A stretch of DNA of 64,000 nucleotides from DATARN01 sp963851105 (lineage in GTDB: Bacteria > Actinomycetota > Acidimicrobiia > Acidimicrobiales > Palsa-688), in contig CAWKNP010000003.1 of assembly GCA_963851105.1 (NCBI GenBank), positions 124,001 through 188,000 on the forward strand, in the 5' to 3' direction. The position numbers and the translations under genes are program-made. Position 1 is the first letter of the stretch. Every line of letters begins with the position of its first letter. The notes beneath the pieces are model-generated. The model ran no database searches. It was given only the letters and a program-made list of their open reading frames with translations, and was not told where the DNA came from. This document shows, piece by piece, positions 60,183 to 64,000 of this stretch.

Positions 60183-60923
60183 GTGGGCTACCTCAAGGGC
60201 TTCACCATCTCGGGCAAGCAGTTCTTCCAGAAGACCGTCACCACCCAGTACCCCGAGGTCAAGCGGCCCAAGCCCGAACGCTTCCACGGCCGCCACGTCC
60301 TCAACCGTTACGAGGACGGGATGGAGAAGTGCATCGGCTGCGAGCTGTGCGCCGGCGTCTGCCCGGCCCGCTGCATCTACGTCCGAGGCGCCGACAACCC
60401 GCCTGACGCGCCGGTCTCACCCGGCGAGCGGTACGGCTTCGTCTACGAGATCAACTTCCTGCGCTGCATCCACTGCGACCTGTGCGTCGAGGCGTGCCCG
60501 ACCGAGGCCATCACCGAGTCCAAGCTCTTCGAGTTCTCCTTCAGCAACCGCCAGGACGCCATCTACACCAAAGCGGAGCTGGTGGTCGACGACAACGGCA
60601 ACCCGAAGCACCTCCCCTGGGAGGACTGGCACGAAGGCGACGACGCCAACACGTCGGGCTGGGTACGGGCGACTGCGCCCGCCGGCGTGGCCGCCGCCGA
60701 GGGCCGGCCGCTGTGGTCGGGCGAGCTCGGCTACGGCGTCCGCCCGGCCCAGAAGGGTCAGTCCGACCCGTCGGGGGCCGACGTTCCTGCCGATTTCGAC
60801 ATCAGCCTCCGTGAGGTCGCGGCCAACGAGCTGAAGGGGGCGGGCGTGAGCACCACCCGGCCCGAGTACTCGTCGCCAGCCGATGGCGACGGCGCCCCCT
60901 CGGCGGGGAACCCCGGGCACTGA
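60183..60923 (+). CDS. nuoI: NADH-quinone oxidoreductase subunit I
   Basis: 246 aa from GTG 60183. Two [4Fe-4S] motifs, CIGCELCAGVCP and CIHCDLCVEACP, plus FHGRHVLNRYEDGMEKC are typical. The C-terminal 90 residues after the clusters are an acidic, poorly conserved extension. It carries clusters N6a and N6b towards N2. It overlaps nuoJ by one base. Confidence 0.96.
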   Translation: MGYLKGFTISGKQFFQKTVTTQYPEVKRPKPERFHGRHVLNRYEDGMEKCIGCELCAGVCPARCIYVRGADNPPDAPVSPGERYGFVYEINFLRCIHCDLCVEACPTEAITESKLFEFSFSNRQDAIYTKAELVVDDNGNPKHLPWEDWHEGDDANTSGWVRATAPAGVAAAEGRPLWSGELGYGVRPAQKGQSDPSGADVPADFDISLREVAANELKGAGVSTTRPEYSSPADGDGAPSAGNPGH

Positions 60924-61504
60924 TGCTCATCGCGGCCGCCGTCCCCGATCTCGTCGTCTTCTTCGTGGCGGCTTTCGCCATTGTCGCGGGCGCCATCGGA
61001 GTGGTGGTGTCCCGCAATCCCGTGCACGCCGCCCTGAACCTGGTGCTCACCTTGTTCGGGGTCGCAGTGGAGTTCGTCAACCAGCAGGCCGACTTCCTGG
61101 CCGCCGTCCAGGTGATCGTCTACGCCGGGGCCATCGTCATCCTGTTCCTGTTCGTCATCATGCTCCTCGGCGTCGACCGTGAGGAGAATGTGGCCGCCGA
61201 GCCCCTCCGCGGCCAGCGGCCCATGGCGGTCGTCCTCGGCGCCATGGTCCTCGTCGAGCTGGCGGTCCTCGGCCGGGTCAGCAACTGGACCACCGGCACC
61301 CGCTCGGTCGCGGGTCCCCTGACCGGGGCGGGAGAGAACATCCAGAAGCTCGGGCAGTCGATCTTCACCCGGTACCTGTGGCCCTTCGAGATCACCTCGG
61401 TGCTCCTCGTCATCGCCGTCATCGGCGCCGTGGTCCTCGCCCGCCGGCCCGAGCGGGTGGCGGCCGAGATGACCAAAGAGGAGCAGGAGGCGGGGCTGGC
61501 ATGA
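60923..61504 (+). CDS. nuoJ: NADH-quinone oxidoreductase subunit J
   Basis: 193 aa and five helices. NPVHAALNLVLTLFGVAVEF and QVIVYAGAIVILFLFVIMLL, including the conserved pi-bulge region of helix 3, identify NuoJ. The stop overlaps the nuoK ATG (ATGA). Confidence 0.95.
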   Translation: MLIAAAVPDLVVFFVAAFAIVAGAIGVVVSRNPVHAALNLVLTLFGVAVEFVNQQADFLAAVQVIVYAGAIVILFLFVIMLLGVDREENVAAEPLRGQRPMAVVLGAMVLVELAVLGRVSNWTTGTRSVAGPLTGAGENIQKLGQSIFTRYLWPFEITSVLLVIAVIGAVVLARRPERVAAEMTKEEQEAGLA

Positions 61505-61806
61505 CGATCCCCGGGGCCTGGTACCTCATCCTGTCCGGCCTGCTGTTCACCATCGGCGCGGTCGGCGTGCTCGTCCGGCGCAACGTGCTGGTCATGTTCA
61601 TGTGCGTTGAGCTCATGCTCAACGCCGTCAACCTGACGTTCATCACCTTTTCCCGCATGCTCGGCGACATCGGCGGCCAAGCCGTGGTGTTCTTCGTACT
61701 GGTCGTGGCGGCCGCCGAGGTCGTGGTCGGCCTCGGGATCATCGTGGCCATCTACCGACGGCGGGTCGGGGCCACCGCCGACGACCTCCATGTGCTGAAG
61801 GGCTGA
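61501..61806 (+). CDS. nuoK: NADH-quinone oxidoreductase subunit K
   Basis: 101 aa and three helices with the conserved membrane glutamates in VLVMFMCVELMLNAVNL and VVAAAEVVVGLGI. The length is exactly typical. It is followed after 9 nt by nuoL. Confidence 0.96.
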   Translation: MTIPGAWYLILSGLLFTIGAVGVLVRRNVLVMFMCVELMLNAVNLTFITFSRMLGDIGGQAVVFFVLVVAAAEVVVGLGIIVAIYRRRVGATADDLHVLKG

Positions 61807-61815
61807 GGCGACGAC

Positions 61816-63879
61816 ATGAACGCGTCCTACGTCATCCTCGCCGTGCCTCTGGCCGGGTTCTTGTTCCTCCTGGCTTTCGGTCGCAAGCTGGGTGAGCCGC
61901 TGGCGGGCCGCCTGGCGACAGCCGTGGCGGTCGTCTCCTTCGCCGCCTCCGTGGACACCTTCTTCGTGCTGCTCGGACGCAGCGCCGACAACCGGACCGT
62001 CATCAAGTCGATCTTCACCTGGGTGCCCGTGGCGGGACTGAACGTCAACTTCGCCATGCAGGTGGACCCGCTGTCCATCACCATGGCTTTGTTCATCACC
62101 GGCGTCGGCAGCCTCATCCACCTCTACTCCATCGGCTACATGCACCGCGACGAGCGCTTCAGCAAGTTCTTCGTGCTTTTGAACCTGTTCCTGTTCTCCA
62201 TGCTGTGCCTGGTCCTGGCCGACAATTTCCTCTTCATGTTCCTCGGCTGGGAAGGCGTCGGCTTCTGCTCCTACCAGCTGATCTCGTTCTGGTTCGAGCG
62301 GGAGCGGCCGCCCGCCGCCGGCAAGAAAGCGTTCGTCACCAACAGGGTCGGCGACTTCGGCTTCATGATCGCCGTGTTCCTGGTCTTCAACCATTTCGGG
62401 TCGCTCAACTATGCGAACGTCCTGGCCCCCCTCATGAGGGGGGCGCCGGGCGCCCTGGCGACGGTGACCGCCACCGGCATCGCCCTCATGTTCTTCCTGG
62501 GCGCCGCCGGCAAGTCGGCCCAACTGCCGCTGTACATCTGGCTGCCCGACGCCATGGAGGGCCCGACACCGGTGTCGGCGCTCATCCACGCCGCCACCAT
62601 GGTCACCGCCGGCGTCTACCTGATGGCCCGCATCGCGCCCATCTTGCACTACGCCCCCGACGCCCTGACGGTCGTCGCCATCGTGGGCGGCGCCACCGCG
62701 CTGTACGCCGCCACGATCGCCTGCGGCCAGGACGACATCAAGAAGGTGCTGGCCTACTCGACGATCTCGCAGTTGGGCTACATGTTCCTCGGGATCGGCG
62801 CCGGCGCCTACACCGCCGGGCTGTTCCACATGATCACCCACGCCTTCTTCAAGGCGCTGCTGTTCCTCGGCGCCGGCTCGGTGATCCACGGCCTCCACGA
62901 GCAGCAGGACATGAAGAAGATGGGCGGCCTGCAAAGGTGGATGCCGATCACCTTCGTCACCTTCGTGATCGGGTGGCTGAGCATCTCCGGGATCTTCCCG
63001 TTCTCCGGCTTCTGGTCGAAAGACGACATCCTGGCGGCGGCGTGGGGGAGCCACGGCCAACTGGGCAAGGTGCTGTGGGCCGTCGGGTTCCTCACCGCCG
63101 GCCTCACCGCCTATTACATGAGCCGCCAGGTGGCGTTGGTCTTCCTGGGCGAGGCCCGTTGGTCCGACGCCCGCCACCCCGCCGAGGCCGAGGAGGGCGC
63201 CCACCTCGAGGGCAAGCCGGAGTTGACGCAGCACGAGCCGGTAGCGCAATCGAGCGGAGACCACACCCAGACCGGAAGTGCCGCCTCGGCGACCACCGGC
63301 CACGGCGACCACGGCGAGGCCCACGACGCCCACGGCGGCAACCCCCATGAGGCGCCGTGGCCCATGGCCGTCCCGCTCGTCGTCCTCGGCGCCCTGGCCG
63401 CCGTCGGGGGGATCATCAACCTGCCGTGGGGCAAGCTCGACCTGTTGACTCGATGGCTGGAACCCGTCTTCCCCGCCTCCATCGCCCCCGAGCCCCACGT
63501 GGCCACCGCCGTCAAGGTCACCCTGGCCGTGCTCACCCTGGCCCTGTGTCTGGGCGGCCTTGCCCTCGGACTCATCCCGTGGCTGAGGACCATCAACCAT
63601 CCCGAGCTCGAGCCGGCGGTGCTCAAGAACGCCTGGTACTTCGACGAGGCCATCTCCGCCTTCGTTGCCGGCCCGGGCGAGGAAATGGCCGACTTTGCCG
63701 CCTACAAGGTGGACAAGGGGGTCATCGACGGCGCGGTCATGGGCGTCGCGGGCGTCACCCAGTTCGCGGGCCGCCAGCTGCGGAAGCTGCAGACCGGCTA
63801 CGTCCGCAACTACGCCCTCGGCCTTGCCGGTGGCGCCGCCGCCCTGCTCCTCTACGTGGCCATCCGGGGCGGGGGCTGA
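61816..63879 (+). CDS. nuoL: NADH-quinone oxidoreductase subunit L
   Basis: 687 aa antiporter-like subunit. FMFLGWEGVGFCSYQLISFW, KSAQLPLYIWLPDAMEGPTP and STISQLGYMFLGIG are family blocks, and the last helix follows the lateral amphipathic helix near 620-660. A His/Glu-rich hydrophilic loop (about 440-515) is inserted between helices. It pumps protons. Confidence 0.96.
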   Translation: MNASYVILAVPLAGFLFLLAFGRKLGEPLAGRLATAVAVVSFAASVDTFFVLLGRSADNRTVIKSIFTWVPVAGLNVNFAMQVDPLSITMALFITGVGSLIHLYSIGYMHRDERFSKFFVLLNLFLFSMLCLVLADNFLFMFLGWEGVGFCSYQLISFWFERERPPAAGKKAFVTNRVGDFGFMIAVFLVFNHFGSLNYANVLAPLMRGAPGALATVTATGIALMFFLGAAGKSAQLPLYIWLPDAMEGPTPVSALIHAATMVTAGVYLMARIAPILHYAPDALTVVAIVGGATALYAATIACGQDDIKKVLAYSTISQLGYMFLGIGAGAYTAGLFHMITHAFFKALLFLGAGSVIHGLHEQQDMKKMGGLQRWMPITFVTFVIGWLSISGIFPFSGFWSKDDILAAAWGSHGQLGKVLWAVGFLTAGLTAYYMSRQVALVFLGEARWSDARHPAEAEEGAHLEGKPELTQHEPVAQSSGDHTQTGSAASATTGHGDHGEAHDAHGGNPHEAPWPMAVPLVVLGALAAVGGIINLPWGKLDLLTRWLEPVFPASIAPEPHVATAVKVTLAVLTLALCLGGLALGLIPWLRTINHPELEPAVLKNAWYFDEAISAFVAGPGEEMADFAAYKVDKGVIDGAVMGVAGVTQFAGRQLRKLQTGYVRNYALGLAGGAAALLLYVAIRGGG

Positions 63880-63882
63880 ACG

Positions 63883-64000
63883 GTGAACTTCCCTATCCTC
63901 ACCGCCCTCGTCTTCTGGCCCGCCATCGGCGCGGCGCTGGTGGCCGTGGTCCCGAAGTCACGCGAGGAGATCGCCAAGGTCATCGGTTTCGCTTTCGCGG
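63883..64000 (+). CDS. nuoM: NADH-quinone oxidoreductase subunit M, start only
   Basis: Partial gene at the right edge from GTG 63883, 3 nt after the nuoL stop. The 39 residues include NFPILTALVFWPAIGAALVA, the NuoM N-terminal helix pattern, in the expected operon position. Confidence 0.85.
   Translation, partial: MNFPILTALVFWPAIGAALVAVVPKSREEIAKVIGFAFA

Overview
This is a GC-rich chromosomal window from an actinobacterium, most likely of the Acidimicrobiia or a neighbouring deep lineage. That placement is inferred. It rests on a mycothiol glycosyltransferase (MshA) beside a YbjN protein, proC followed by a small Rv0500A-like HTH protein, a rex-hem operon, Ni-superoxide dismutase with its SodX protease, an RsiG-type c-di-GMP anti-sigma factor, and heavy use of GTG starts with 4-nt ATGA/GTGA overlaps. 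There is no prophage, IS element or CRISPR array; the content is mostly core energy metabolism.

Layout. 1-9.4 kb: the end of ctaB, an unusual three-gene module (a heme-copper-oxidase subunit I paralogue without its catalytic metal ligands, a subunit III-like protein, a membrane cupredoxin), then a complete caa3-type cytochrome c oxidase operon ctaC-D-E-F-G and a TlpA-like thioredoxin. 9.4-16.4 kb: an ABC-2 exporter, serS, and a betaine/choline-type ABC importer whose binding protein appears circularly permuted. 16.4-26 kb: signalling and secreted proteins (HATPase, histidine phosphatases, rhomboid, GH5, HtrA), tRNA-Lys, a carboxyltransferase, and a MoaD-like protein coupled to a CdsA-like protein. 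26-29 kb: sodN/sodX and a c-di-GMP locus (RsiG, receiver, HD-GYP) followed by an XRE regulator. 29-35.5 kb: mshA, ybjN, proC, a small HTH, a SAM-hydrolase family protein, and an acyl-CoA synthetase split by a frame change. 35.5-42.8 kb: rex-cysG-hemA-hemC-cobA/hemD-hemB-hemL, covering all tetrapyrrole steps from glutamyl-tRNA to uroporphyrinogen III and precorrin-2. 44-52 kb: a MenJ-like reductase with a membrane cytochrome c, divergent from a b6-type split cytochrome b operon with a ferredoxin and two unknown membrane proteins. 52.4-64 kb: nuoABC-EFGHIJKL and the start of nuoM, with nuoD absent.

The parts fit together as one respiratory chain. Complex I delivers electrons to menaquinone (possibly tailored by the MenJ-like enzyme), a b6/bc-type complex with diheme and monoheme cytochromes passes them on, and the caa3 oxidase reduces oxygen. 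Heme is supplied by the rex-controlled hem operon and ctaB.

Two window-wide features stand out. At least thirteen genes have a TANNNT hexamer 6-8 nt before the start codon and no evident ribosome-binding site, which points to leaderless mRNAs. Several reading frames (ctaD tail, ABC ATPase tail, fadD, hemC start) look disrupted by single-base changes, so raw-read checking is needed before biological meaning is given to them.
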